64,000 nucleotides of DNA, from positions 1 to 64,000 of the forward strand of contig USSF01000001.1 of the NCBI GenBank assembly GCA_900557405.1. Direction: 5' to 3'. Below, piece after piece: positions 8,471-17,635 of this stretch. The notes under the pieces are model-generated. The model saw nothing but the letters and a program-made list of their open reading frames with translations. It searched no databases and was not told the origin of the DNA. Position 1 is the first letter of the stretch, and each line of letters begins with the position of its first letter. This stretch comes from an uncultured Prevotella sp. Its GTDB lineage: Bacteria; Bacteroidota; Bacteroidia; Bacteroidales; Bacteroidaceae. A program made the position numbers and the translations under genes.

Positions 8471-9973
8471 TCAGTCCTTGGCATCGGACGGGGTGTCCGT
8501 TTGCGTCTTCGGCCAGTTCACGAGGAAAAGTTTCTCCGTGGCACGGGTGAAGGCGGTGTAGAGCCAATGGATGTAGTCGGGAGTAAGCATATCGTCGGTC
8601 ATGTAGCCCTGGTCCAGATAGATATGAGCCCACTGACCGCCCTGCGCCTTGTGGCAGGTCACGGCATAGGCGAACTTTATCTGCAAGGCATTGTAGAACT
8701 TGTCCGTGCGCACATGCTTCATGCGGTCGGCCTTCAGGGGGATGTCGGCATAATCGGCGAGTACGCCCTCGAATAGTTTCTCGCTCTGCTCGCGGGTCAG
8801 CGACGGGGCTTCCGACTGCAAGGAGTCGAGCACGACGGTGGCGTCAAGTTCGTGGTTGTCGTAGTCGGGGAACTCAAGGGAGAGGTCGGCAAAGCGGAAG
8901 CCATACAGCTCCTGGATGTTGCGCACTCGGCGGACACGGGCACGGTCGCCGTTGGCGATGAAGGAGAAAGGCCGGGGATTCTGGGATGATTGTAAAGCAT
9001 TGTCGGTCTGAGGCGTCCGGTCTGTCCTGTCATCCCCTGTCCAATGATAATTGTTTCTGACAATCATCAGCATATCGCCGGGCGTAAGCTCCTCCTCCCT
9101 GCCGAGCACCATATTCCGGATACCGTTGTTGTAGACGTTGGCGCGCTTGTTGCTGCGCGTCACCACCATCGTCTCGTCCTGTCCCACCTGACTGTAACTG
9201 CCCGCCAGACTCTCGATAAGCTCGTCGCCCGGCACCATCACGATGTCGGCAAAGCCGCGGAAGCGGATGCGCGGCAGCTGCGTTATCTCGTCGTGGGTTA
9301 TCATCTGGCGGATGATGTTGGCGTTGTACAGGATGCCCGAGTCGGCGGCCTGGCGCAACACCTCGTTCATGTCCACGGCATACATATCGAGAGCGTAAGC
9401 CCCGGCTATCATGCCGCTCATCAGGGCGGGCGACTCCTCCTCGCCCACGGGCGGCAGCTGGGCACGGTCGCCCACAAGCAACAGCCGGCAGTTGTCGCCC
9501 GAATATACGAATTCCATCAGGTCGTCGAGCAGACAGCCGCTGCCGAACTGTCCGCCGCCCGAGGAGAGCGAGTCATTGGATATCATCGAAGCCTCGTCGA
9601 CTACGAAGAGCGTGTCGCGCTGCTTGTTGAAGTTCAGGTTGAAGCCCGTCATGTCTCCCGTGAACGCCTTCTGCCTGTATATCCTGCGGTGGATGGTGTA
9701 GGCAGGCATCCCGGCGTTGAGCGACAGGACCTTGGCGGCGCGCCCCGTGGGGGCAAGCAGCACGACGCGCTGCCGGAGTCCGGCGAGCGCACGTATCATT
9801 GCCGCCGTGAGTGATGTCTTTCCCGTTCCGGCAGAACCGCACAATACCATCGCCGGACGGTCTTCACGACTGGCCATGAAGCGGCAGAAGGTCTTCGCCG
9901 CCAGACTCTGTTCCGCCGTGGGCGTGAAGCCGAACTTATCTATAATAAGGTTATAAAACTCGTCAACAGTCAT
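8471..9973 (-). CDS. RecD-like ATP-dependent DNA helicase (SF1B)
   Basis: The 500-residue protein is a superfamily 1 helicase of the RecD/Dda/Pif1 group. TPTAEQ at about 17-22 resembles a Q motif. Walker A is GSAGTGKT (46-53), Walker B is VVDEAS (124-129), and GDRAQLPPVG at about 168-177 is motif III. Near the C-terminus TCHKAQGGQW is the UvrD_C_2 motif VI region. It lacks the long N-terminal domain of RecD2 and has no RecB/RecC partner here, so a repair or exonuclease-V-like role is inferred only. The start was set at 9973 (MTVDEFYNLI); the upstream in-frame ATGs at 10045-9976 overlap the divergent promoter region. Confidence 0.88.
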   Translation of the reverse strand: MTVDEFYNLIIDKFGFTPTAEQSLAAKTFCRFMASREDRPAMVLCGSAGTGKTSLTAAMIRALAGLRQRVVLLAPTGRAAKVLSLNAGMPAYTIHRRIYRQKAFTGDMTGFNLNFNKQRDTLFVVDEASMISNDSLSSGGGQFGSGCLLDDLMEFVYSGDNCRLLLVGDRAQLPPVGEEESPALMSGMIAGAYALDMYAVDMNEVLRQAADSGILYNANIIRQMITHDEITQLPRIRFRGFADIVMVPGDELIESLAGSYSQVGQDETMVVTRSNKRANVYNNGIRNMVLGREEELTPGDMLMIVRNNYHWTGDDRTDRTPQTDNALQSSQNPRPFSFIANGDRARVRRVRNIQELYGFRFADLSLEFPDYDNHELDATVVLDSLQSEAPSLTREQSEKLFEGVLADYADIPLKADRMKHVRTDKFYNALQIKFAYAVTCHKAQGGQWAHIYLDQGYMTDDMLTPDYIHWLYTAFTRATEKLFLVNWPKTQTDTPSDAKD

Positions 9974-9988
9974 TATTTTTGCCAAAGT

Positions 9989-10020
9989 TTTGATATTATG
10001 AATAAAATGCCGTAATTTTG
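9989..10020 (+). promoter_or_regulatory. Promoter of the 10081-15427 operon (TTTG-N20-TAATTTTG)
   Basis: TTTG at 9989-9992 and TAATTTTG at 10013-10020 are 20 bp apart, a near-perfect Bacteroidetes promoter. It points to transcription starting near 10027 and therefore to the ATG at 10081 rather than at 10018. Confidence 0.8.
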
Positions 10021-10080
10021 CATAAAATGGCATCATACGCCACAAAAGTAATTAAAAGATTTGTGGAAGGCAAACGAAAT

Positions 10081-10560
10081 ATGGTAAAAATCAAGCTTAA
10101 TCATATTCTCTCGGCAATCGCTGCCATTCTGGCGGTGCTCTGCTTCTTCAGCATCTATTCGCCGGTACGCTTCGGCAGGGAGAAGGCGGAGCGCGAGGCA
10201 GCCGTGAAGGCGAGGCTCATGGAAATACGCCGGGCGGAGGAGACTTTCAGAAAGGCTAACGGCGTGTATGCCGGAAGCTTCAGCCAGCTCGCAGGGGCGG
10301 GCCTGCTGGCAGACTCAATGCGCTACGTGCCGTACGGAGAGGGCGCAGAGTTCGAACTGTCGGTGACGATAAGCCGCGGGCAGTCGGGCAGCATGACACC
10401 GCTGATGGAATGCGGCGCACCGTATGAGTCATACCTCAACGGGCTCGACGAGAACCTGATAAGGGAACTCACGGAGAAGGCAGACGAGAAGGGGGAATAC
10501 CCCGGACTGAGAATTGGAGACACCACAACACCTAACGACAATGCAGGAAACTGGGAATAA
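10081..10560 (+). CDS. Single-pass membrane protein, pseudopilin-like, unknown function
   Basis: The 159-residue product has one N-terminal membrane anchor (about residues 8-28) followed by a charged helix (REKAEREAAVKARLMEIRRA) and a periplasmic domain. The stretch EIRRAEETFRKANGVYAGSF resembles the helix-and-turn of type II secretion pseudopilin-like domains, though the prepilin cleavage site is not evident. I cannot name a function. The start at 10081 follows GGAAGG and lies well inside the predicted transcript; upstream ATGs at 10018 and 10027 overlap the -7 box or the start point. Its 3' end overlaps the DUF3822 gene by 20 bp, so translation of the two is probably coupled. Confidence 0.75.
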   Translation: MVKIKLNHILSAIAAILAVLCFFSIYSPVRFGREKAEREAAVKARLMEIRRAEETFRKANGVYAGSFSQLAGAGLLADSMRYVPYGEGAEFELSVTISRGQSGSMTPLMECGAPYESYLNGLDENLIRELTEKADEKGEYPGLRIGDTTTPNDNAGNWE

Positions 10561-11350
10561 CATAATACAAAGAAACGAGAGGCTCACCGTGCGCGTTGGG
10601 CAGAACTCGCTGTGCTTCGCCTACGACAGGGAGGGGAAGGGAGACTTCGTGTTCGTGCCGTACAAGGCGAAAAACGGCATTTCCATGGCGGCTAACCTCA
10701 GGGAGGCGCTGAAGGACGAGACTCTGAACATCGGGAAATGGAGAAAAGTGAAAGTGCTGATAGACTCCCCCGTGATAATGGTGCCGATAGACGAATACAG
10801 CGACCAGAACAAGGAGCAGCTGTACAACTACACCATCACGGGGAAGGAGAACTCCGCCGTGCTCGCCACAATACTGCCTTCGGTAAGCGCCGTGGCGCTG
10901 TATGCGCTCAACAAGGACCTGAGGCTTGTGCTGACGGACAACTTCCAGGACATCAAGATCCATCCCGTTTGTGCATCGATGTGGCAGCACCTGCAGCACA
11001 GGAGCCTGTCGGGCACAGCGCAGAAGCTGTATTGCTATTTCCATGACGGGAAGATGGATGTGTGCAGCTTCATGAAGAACCGCTTCCGCTACGCCAACGC
11101 ATTCCAGACCACCCACCCGAGCGACGTGACGTATTTCCTGCTCTCCGTATGGAAGCAGCTCGGCATGGACGCGAAGAAGGACGAGGTGTATCTGATGGGC
11201 GACTTCCCGGAATACGACACGCTGACGGAGAACCTGAAGCAGTATCTGGCAAACGTGTACAGGATAAAGCCGTCGGCCGACTTCAACCGCCATCCGCTCA
11301 CAAAGACAGACGGCGTGCCGTTTGACCTCGTGGCGGCGCTGCTAAGATAG
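10541..11350 (+). CDS. DUF3822 family protein
   Basis: This 269-residue soluble protein matches the Bacteroidetes family DUF3822 by size, by its position directly upstream of rsmD, and by sequence features such as the C-terminal HPLTKTDGVPFDLVAALLR. No catalytic motif or signal peptide is visible. An in-frame ATG at 10514 gives a slightly longer form; 10541 was chosen because it minimises the overlap with the preceding gene. It is the second gene of a tight cluster that continues with rsmD (31 bp gap), dnaG and cls. Function is unknown; the conserved pairing with rsmD suggests, but does not prove, a link to translation or ribosome maturation. Confidence 0.82.
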   Translation: MQETGNNIIQRNERLTVRVGQNSLCFAYDREGKGDFVFVPYKAKNGISMAANLREALKDETLNIGKWRKVKVLIDSPVIMVPIDEYSDQNKEQLYNYTITGKENSAVLATILPSVSAVALYALNKDLRLVLTDNFQDIKIHPVCASMWQHLQHRSLSGTAQKLYCYFHDGKMDVCSFMKNRFRYANAFQTTHPSDVTYFLLSVWKQLGMDAKKDEVYLMGDFPEYDTLTENLKQYLANVYRIKPSADFNRHPLTKTDGVPFDLVAALLR

Positions 11351-11381
11351 GAGGAAATGAAACAAGACAAGAAAGAAGACG

Positions 11382-11993
11382 ATGAGAATAATAACAGGAC
11401 AATATAAGGGACGACGCTTCGAGGTGCCACGCACGTTCAAGGCGCGCCCGACAACGGATTTCGCAAAGGAGAACATCTTCAACGTGCTCAACGGATACCT
11501 GGACTTCGACGGTATCACGGCGCTCGACCTCTTCTCCGGCACGGGCAGCATATCGCTCGAACTCGTGTCGAGAGGATGCCGCCAGGTAATCAGTGTGGAG
11601 GCAGACCGCGACCACCACGCATTCATCAAGCAATGCGTGAAGAAGCTCGGGGCGGACAACTGCGTGACGATACGCGGCGACGTGTTCCGGTTCATCAAGG
11701 GATGCAGACAGCAGTTCGACTTCATCTTCGCCGATCCGCCATACGCTCTGCCCGAGCTGCACGGCATTCCGGAACTGGTGTTCAAGGCCGGCATGCTGAA
11801 GGAGGGCGGAGTGTTCGTGTTTGAACACGGCAAGAAGGACGACTTCTCCGACAACCCGCACTTCATCGAGCACCGCGAATACGGCAGCGTGAATTTCTCC
11901 ATCTTCACGAACGAGGGGAAGGCAGATGCCGGCGGCAATGAAGGAAAGGAAGAACAGGAAGGCAACAAAGACCCGGAGGAAGGAAAGGAATAA
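11382..11993 (+). CDS. rsmD: 16S rRNA (guanine(966)-N(2))-methyltransferase
   Basis: RsmD methylates G966 of 16S rRNA using S-adenosylmethionine during small-subunit assembly. The 203-residue protein starts MRIITGQYKGRRFEVP, carries the cofactor-binding LDLFSGTGSISLELVSRG near residues 47-64, and the catalytic DPPY (in ADPPYALPE) near 120. The last 25 residues are a Gly/Glu/Lys-rich tail absent from E. coli RsmD (198 residues) and probably disordered. It is separated from dnaG by only 6 bp, within an operon of five genes. Confidence 0.95.
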   Translation: MRIITGQYKGRRFEVPRTFKARPTTDFAKENIFNVLNGYLDFDGITALDLFSGTGSISLELVSRGCRQVISVEADRDHHAFIKQCVKKLGADNCVTIRGDVFRFIKGCRQQFDFIFADPPYALPELHGIPELVFKAGMLKEGGVFVFEHGKKDDFSDNPHFIEHREYGSVNFSIFTNEGKADAGGNEGKEEQEGNKDPEEGKE

Positions 11994-11999
11994 AAGGCA

Positions 12000-13985
12000 G
12001 TGATAGACCACGCAACCATAGAAAGAATCAAGGACGCCGCAAACATCGTGGATGTGGTATCGGAATTCGTCTCGCTTAAGAAGGTCGGGGCGAACTACAA
12101 GGGTCTGTGCCCGTTCCACAACGAGAAGACGCCGTCGTTCTACGTCTCCCCCGCCCGCGGCATCTGCCACTGCTTCTCATGCGGCAAGTCGGCAAACCCC
12201 GTGAGCTTCATCATGGAGCATGAGCAGATGACCTATCCCGAGGCACTGCGCTGGCTTGCCAACAAATACCACATCGAAATCCACGAACGCGAGATGAGCG
12301 ATGAGGAGAAGAGGGAGCAGAACGACCGCGAGAGCATGTTCATCGTGAACAAATGGGCGATGGACTATTTCCACGACATACTGCTCAACGACGTGGACGG
12401 CAGGGCCGTAGGAATGCAGTATTTCCGCAGCCGAGGCTTCCGCGACGATATCATAGAGAAGTTCCATCTCGGATTCGCCCCAGCCGAAAGGACGGCAATG
12501 GCACGTGCCGCCCTCGACAAGGGATTCAACGAGAAATACCTTCTCTCCACCGGACTCTGCTTCAAGCGCGACAACGGCGAACTGATGGACAAATACTCCG
12601 GCAGAGTGATGTTCCCGTGGCTGGGAGTGAACGGAAACGTGCGCGCCTTCGGCGGACGACTGCTCGACTCGCGGACCAAGGGAGTGCAGCAGAAATACAT
12701 CAACTCATCCGATTCGGAGATATACCACAAGGAGAAGGAACTCTACGGCATCTACCAGGCAAAGAAAGCAATAGCCAAGGAGGACTGCGTATATATGGTG
12801 GAGGGATACACCGACGTGATATCCATGCACCAGTGCGGCATAGAGAACGTGGTGGCAAACTCCGGTACGGCGCTCAGCTTCCACCAGATACGCCTGCTCC
12901 ACCGCTTCACGAGCAACATCGTGCTCCTCTACGACGGCGACGCAGCCGGAATCCATGCCGCCATGCGAGGCATCGACATGCTGCTGGCAGAAGCAATGAA
13001 GGTGAAGGTGCTCCTGCTGCCCGACGGCGACGACCCTGACAGCTTCGCCCGGAAGCATACGGCAGACGACTTCAGGCAGTATATCCTCGACCACCAGATG
13101 GACGTGATAGAGTTCAAGACGAAATTCCTGCTCAAGGGCGTCACAGACCCGATAAAGCGTTCGGAGGCGATAAGCAGCATCGTGAAGAGCATCTCGGTGA
13201 TAGAAGACCAGATAGTGCGCGCCACGTATCTGCAGGACACCGCCCACCGCATAGGAATCAACGAAGCCACACTCATCGCCACGATGAACAAGTTCATACG
13301 CAGCGGACAGGAAGCGCAGGCCAAGGAGCAGCAGCGGCAGCAACAGCAGCAGGGACAAGCCGACGCCCGACAGGACGGACAGCAAGGTACGCAAGGACAA
13401 GTCCCGGGCCGGCAACCGGAACCCCTGCGCCCCGCAACACCGCAGCAGCAGGCGAAGAAGGTGGAATACATGCTCGTGCAGGCCGTGGTGAGACACGGCG
13501 AACAGATAATCTACGACAATGTGGAGACCGCCGACGGACAGACCATGTCGCTCAACGTGGCGCAGTACATAGGCTACGACCTCGGAGCTGACGAACTCAC
13601 ATTCTCGCAGCCCGTATACAACAGAATCCTGCAGGAGGCCGTGGACCACAGTGCCGACCCTGGCTTCAAGGCCGAGGAATATTTCATGAAGCACCCCGAC
13701 ATGGAGGTGAGCAAGGTGGCAACGGAGATGTCGTTCGACAGGTTCCAGCTCCGCAAAGGGGCGAAGCTGCGCACCGGCGAGGAAGTGCTCCGCGACCAGG
13801 TGGTACATCTCGTGCTCGATTTCCGCAAGGACTACGTGATGGAAAAGCTCAAGAAGCTGAAGACCGAAATAGCCCAGACCACAGCCGACGACGAAAGGAT
13901 GATGACACTGCTCAAGGAATACCAGGAGATGCAGACCCTGCGCAACACCATCGCCAAGGAACTGGGAAATGAAATAATAGTATAA
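12000..13985 (+). CDS. dnaG: DNA primase
   Basis: DnaG makes RNA primers at replication forks. The 661-residue protein has the N-terminal zinc-binding domain with C37-x2-H40 and C58-x2-C61, an RNA polymerase core, and a TOPRIM domain with the conserved Glu in VEGYTD and the acidic pair in YDGDAAG. A glutamine-rich, low-complexity linker (about residues 438-485) separates the core from the C-terminal helicase-binding region. The start codon is GTG at 12000, chosen because it gives the conserved MIDHATIERIKDAANIVDVV beginning. Co-transcription with rsmD (6 bp upstream) and cls (17 bp downstream) is likely. Confidence 0.97.
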   Translation: MIDHATIERIKDAANIVDVVSEFVSLKKVGANYKGLCPFHNEKTPSFYVSPARGICHCFSCGKSANPVSFIMEHEQMTYPEALRWLANKYHIEIHEREMSDEEKREQNDRESMFIVNKWAMDYFHDILLNDVDGRAVGMQYFRSRGFRDDIIEKFHLGFAPAERTAMARAALDKGFNEKYLLSTGLCFKRDNGELMDKYSGRVMFPWLGVNGNVRAFGGRLLDSRTKGVQQKYINSSDSEIYHKEKELYGIYQAKKAIAKEDCVYMVEGYTDVISMHQCGIENVVANSGTALSFHQIRLLHRFTSNIVLLYDGDAAGIHAAMRGIDMLLAEAMKVKVLLLPDGDDPDSFARKHTADDFRQYILDHQMDVIEFKTKFLLKGVTDPIKRSEAISSIVKSISVIEDQIVRATYLQDTAHRIGINEATLIATMNKFIRSGQEAQAKEQQRQQQQQGQADARQDGQQGTQGQVPGRQPEPLRPATPQQQAKKVEYMLVQAVVRHGEQIIYDNVETADGQTMSLNVAQYIGYDLGADELTFSQPVYNRILQEAVDHSADPGFKAEEYFMKHPDMEVSKVATEMSFDRFQLRKGAKLRTGEEVLRDQVVHLVLDFRKDYVMEKLKKLKTEIAQTTADDERMMTLLKEYQEMQTLRNTIAKELGNEIIV

Positions 13986-14002
13986 AAAGAACCGACAGGC
14001 TT

Positions 14003-15427
14003 ATGATATACCTCTACTGGATACTGTTCATTGCCTATTCGGCAATAGTAATCGGCACGATAATCACCGTGCTCATGGACAACCGTCAGCCCGTGAAGAC
14101 CATGGCATGGGTAATGGCCGTGATGTTCATGCCAGTGGCAGGGGTAATCCTCTATTTCTTCTTCGGGCAGGACACGAGGAAGGAAAAACTCATAAGCCAA
14201 CACAGCCTGAACCTGCTCACCAAGAGTTCGATGCTCGAATTCGCCGTACAGAAAGGACTCGTCGTGCCCGAGGAAAACAAGACCCTCGTCAAGCTCTTCG
14301 CCATGCAGAACTGGGCGCTGCCATTCAAAGACAACGAGGTGGACATATACACCGACGGATATTCGTTCTTCGCCTCGCTGATGAACGAAATCGGTGCAGC
14401 CCGCAAGTCGATACACCTCGTCACGTATATCATGGAGGCGGACCCTCTGGGCAATCTCGTGGCCGACATGCTGATAGACAAGGCACGGGAGGGTGTGGAG
14501 GTGAGACTCATCTACGACGATGTGGGCTGCTGGAACGTGAGGGACGAATTCTTCAACCGCATGCGCAAGGCTGGCATAAAGGTGGAGACATTCATGCCCG
14601 TGCGCTTCCCTGCCTTCACCAGTAAGGTGAACTACCGCAACCACCGCAAGCTCTGCGTCATCGACGGCAAGGTAGGTTTCATCGGCGGAATGAACATCGC
14701 CAAACGCTACATCACGGGCAACGGCAAACAGAAATGGCGCGACACCCACATGAGAATACGTGGCGGCGCCGTGTATGCCATACAGAGGGCATTCCTCGTG
14801 GACTGGTATTTCGTGTCGGGCAAGCTTATCTCCGACCGCAAATACTATCCAGAACTCGACGGCACAATAAAGAACGACAGAATCATACAGATAGTGACGA
14901 GCAGTCCGGTAAGCCCCTGGCCCGACATCATGCAGGGCTACGTGCGCATACTGCTCGAGGCGCGCCGCTATGTGTATATGGAGACCCCATACTTCCTGCC
15001 CACGGAAACCGTAATGTCGGCAATGCGCATCGCCGCTCTCGCCGGAGTAGACGTGCGCATCATGATTCCGCGCCACGGCGACGCAAAGTTCGTGGAATGG
15101 GCAAGCCGCTCCTATGTGTTCCAGACCATACAGGCAGGCGTGAAGGTATATCTCTACCGCACCGGATTCAACCATTCCAAGCTCCTCGTTTGCGACGACA
15201 GCGTATGCACGTGCGGGTCGACGAACATCGACTTCCGCAGCTTTGAGAACAACTTCGAGGCTAACGCCTTCATCTACGACCGCGAAACGGCGCTCCACGT
15301 AAAGCAGATATTCATGGACGACGTGGAGCACTGCATGTTCGTCACCGAGAGGATGCTGAACCACAAGCGCCCGTTCTTCAAGCGCCTGTGGGAATCGCTC
15401 GTCAGACTGCTCTCGCCGCTGCTGTAA
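14003..15427 (+). CDS. cls: Cardiolipin synthase (phospholipase D family)
   Basis: The 474-residue membrane enzyme condenses phosphatidylglycerol molecules to cardiolipin at the inner membrane. Two N-terminal hydrophobic helices (about residues 3-23 and 33-54, the PLDNF domain) precede two HKD motifs: HRKLCVIDG starting at H214 and HSKLLVCDD starting at H391. Each HxK is followed by the expected Asp, and the distal GSTNIDFRSF motif is present, so both half-sites look intact. The gene begins 17 bp after dnaG and is the last member of the operon. A weak hairpin follows at 15442. Confidence 0.95.
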   Translation: MIYLYWILFIAYSAIVIGTIITVLMDNRQPVKTMAWVMAVMFMPVAGVILYFFFGQDTRKEKLISQHSLNLLTKSSMLEFAVQKGLVVPEENKTLVKLFAMQNWALPFKDNEVDIYTDGYSFFASLMNEIGAARKSIHLVTYIMEADPLGNLVADMLIDKAREGVEVRLIYDDVGCWNVRDEFFNRMRKAGIKVETFMPVRFPAFTSKVNYRNHRKLCVIDGKVGFIGGMNIAKRYITGNGKQKWRDTHMRIRGGAVYAIQRAFLVDWYFVSGKLISDRKYYPELDGTIKNDRIIQIVTSSPVSPWPDIMQGYVRILLEARRYVYMETPYFLPTETVMSAMRIAALAGVDVRIMIPRHGDAKFVEWASRSYVFQTIQAGVKVYLYRTGFNHSKLLVCDDSVCTCGSTNIDFRSFENNFEANAFIYDRETALHVKQIFMDDVEHCMFVTERMLNHKRPFFKRLWESLVRLLSPLL

Positions 15428-15441
15428 TTGTTATAATAGAG

Positions 15442-15470
15442 GCAGGCCGCCGTTGATTGGCGGCTGCTTT
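15442..15470 (+). terminator. Weak terminator hairpin after cls
   Basis: GCAGGCCGCC (15442-15451) pairs with GGCGGCTGC (15459-15467) with one bulged G, followed only by TTTC. The T-run is short, so read-through into the YeiH-like gene is possible. Confidence 0.5.
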
Positions 15471-15587
15471 CATGATGCTAAGACAACAGGCGCAGAGGAA
15501 GAAATGGAACAACCGGACAGGACAAAGAGAAGAATCCAATAGAATAAAAGAAAAACATAATAAAGCAATAGAAACAAAGAGAAACAG

Positions 15588-16673
15588 ATGAAAAAGAATG
15601 AGATCTGCTATGTGGCAGCAGTTGCAGTGATAGGCGTATCGCTCCTTTTGGGATTCGCCGAAGAAGTGTTCGGACTCAACCTGGACGGAATGGGCTGGAT
15701 GGCGCATTGGGTGTCATCGCCCGTGGCATTGGCCATCGGTTTTGCCTTCGCCCTGCTGGTGGGCAAGGCGTTCCCCGACTTCAACAAGAAGATGTCGAAG
15801 AAACTCCTGCAGTATTCCGTCATCGGACTGGGATTCGGCATGAACGTGGACAAGGCACTCGCATCGGGCAGCGAAGGAATGATATTCACCATAGTGAGCG
15901 TCTTCGGCACGCTCGCCCTCGGCTGGCTGTTCGGCAGGAAACTGCTCGGCGTGGATTCGCAGACGAGCTATCTGCTCAGCTCCGGCACGGCAATATGCGG
16001 CGGTTCGGCGATAGCAGCCGTAGGTCCCATCATCCGCGCCAAGGCCGAGAGCATGTCGGTGGCTTTGGGCGTGGTATTCGTGCTCAACGGCATTGCGCTC
16101 TTCATCTTCCCCTATATCGGCGACGCCCTGGGCATGACGATGAAGCAGTTCGGCATGTGGGCGGCGATAGCCATCCACGATACATCGTCGGTGGTGGGAG
16201 CCGGTGCGGCATACGACCAGATGCACCCCGAACTTGTAGCGTCGCAGGGCGTCAGCGCCCTTGAGGTGGCAACAACGATAAAGCTCACCCGAGCCTTGTG
16301 GATAGTGGTCCTCGCCCTTGTCACCCCGTATTTCTTCCGCCGTTCACTCGCCCAGGCCAACGGCTGCCGCAAACCATGGTACAGCAGCGTGCCGCGCTTC
16401 ATCGTATGGTTCATCGTGGCAATCCTATTCAATACATACATCCTCAGCAACGCCTCGCTAATCGGCGACGGAGCGGCGGCTGCCGGCAGTCTGTTCAGCG
16501 GTGGCGTGAACAAGCTTGCCAAGCATCTCATCACGCTCTCGCTCTTCTTCATCGGTGCCTCGCTCACCCGCGAGACGCTGCGCAGCGTGGGCATCAAGCC
16601 CCTCATCCAGGGCGTACTCCTCTGGATAAGCATCAGCTGCGTCAGCATGGCATACATCTTCTGGGTGGAATGA
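15588..16673 (+). CDS. YeiH/UPF0324 family putative anion (sulfate) exporter
   Basis: The 361-residue inner-membrane protein has about ten hydrophobic segments and the YeiH-family landmarks GLGFGMNVDKAL, SSGTAICGGSAIAAVGPII and AIAIHDTSSVVGAGAAY. Members are annotated as putative sulfate exporters, but experimental support is thin and the substrate here is unknown. It lies 160 bp after cls on the same strand, without a strong terminator between, so partial co-transcription is possible. Downstream is a long stretch without genes. Confidence 0.88.
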   Translation: MKKNEICYVAAVAVIGVSLLLGFAEEVFGLNLDGMGWMAHWVSSPVALAIGFAFALLVGKAFPDFNKKMSKKLLQYSVIGLGFGMNVDKALASGSEGMIFTIVSVFGTLALGWLFGRKLLGVDSQTSYLLSSGTAICGGSAIAAVGPIIRAKAESMSVALGVVFVLNGIALFIFPYIGDALGMTMKQFGMWAAIAIHDTSSVVGAGAAYDQMHPELVASQGVSALEVATTIKLTRALWIVVLALVTPYFFRRSLAQANGCRKPWYSSVPRFIVWFIVAILFNTYILSNASLIGDGAAAAGSLFSGGVNKLAKHLITLSLFFIGASLTRETLRSVGIKPLIQGVLLWISISCVSMAYIFWVE

Positions 16674-17018
16674 TTCCCGAGGGGAAAAAGTCTGCCGTGT
16701 AGTCCTCCTTGATGATGTTGAGCTCTTTTCGCGGCAGACTCCCGTCGGAGCCGACGTATGGTTTGGTATAACTCTCGGGGATGGATATGGTAGGCATGTA
16801 TTTCTTTGACAATTCACAGCCTTTAACGTTTCCAAGCGATTTGCTTAACACGCAGATTTTACGCTTTTCGATGGATAATAGCATTGAAATGCATGAAAAC
16901 ATCATCAGACGAACGGCAAAACCGGGAAATACGCCAATCGGAGGTTGTCAGACTTTCATTGTTCTTTACATTTTCCGCCTTGAGAGCAAAATCACATCCG
17001 CCTTGGTGATGTGCTTCT

Positions 17019-17088
17019 CGGGGAGCAAAGCTATGCTTTTCGGGGAGCAAAGCTATGCTTCTCTCCAAGAAAAGCTATGCTTTGCTCC
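17019..17088. repeat. Direct and inverted AGCAAAGC repeats
   Basis: CGGGGAGCAAAGCTATGCTT occurs at 17019-17038 and again at 17041-17060, followed by a near-inverted copy (AAAGCTATGCTTTGCTCC, 17071-17088). The AGCAAAGC/GCTTTGCT arms match those of the rhaD terminator at 7009-7049, suggesting a dispersed palindromic family. Confidence 0.85.
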
Positions 17089-17475
17089 GAATGAAGCGAT
17101 GCTTCATAACCAGAATACAACATATCCCCCTTATATATAAGCATTTAAGGAAATGTGACAAAATCCGCATATTTCCCCGAAAAAAAACTTTCAGTCAGAA
17201 TTTTCCAATTATAAAGCGTTCGTCCGCCGCAATTTTAACATCTCTATGTTAAAGCTTCTTAATACGGAGGACGGAATTATTAAAGGTTCAGATATGATTG
17301 CATGCATGAAACAGAGTTTTATGTAGAGTAGATGATTTTACATGCAGAACAAGAAAATGTTCCAAAATTCTCATTAAATAGCGAGTGTTTCTTATTGGGA
17401 AATGGAGTTCTTGAAAATTAAGTTAAAACAAGACAATAATGGTAATAATAGCGTACAGATATGAATAATAATGTC

Positions 17476-17483
17476 TAATTTTG
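17476..17483 (+). promoter_or_regulatory. Candidate -7 box of the RND efflux operon
   Basis: TAATTTTG matches TAnnTTTG and lies 153 bp before the adaptor gene, leaving a long leader. A standard -33 element is not seen at the right distance. Confidence 0.4.
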
Positions 17484-17635
17484 CAACGTGAAAACTTAAA
17501 AACGATTTTCAGTTTTCATAAAGAGCCGGATGAAAAGTGACAATTTAAGGCTATGGTGAGGGCGGAGATGCCCCTTATATATATTATATTAGGTGAAAAT
17601 AATAATCAGATAAAATCAAATATTTACGAATAGGT

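Larger units (their letters stand above)
16674..17635. other. Long intergenic region without a convincing gene
   Basis: These 962 bp separate the YeiH-like gene from the RND operon. They hold AGCAAAGC-type repeats (17019-17088), an AT-rich second half, and one candidate -7 box near 17476. An 87-codon minus-strand frame (16642-16905) overlaps the YeiH 3' end and has no recognisable domain. Nothing else supported. Confidence 0.7.

Noticed and set aside
13832-15364. 510-codon frame antisense to cls
   Set aside because: Antisense shadow with His/Val/Glu-rich composition and no start context; cls has both HKD motifs intact.
16642-16905. 87-codon minus-strand frame at the end of the YeiH-like gene
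   Set aside because: It overlaps the YeiH 3' end, has no recognisable domain or promoter. It might be a gene remnant, but evidence is too thin to list it.
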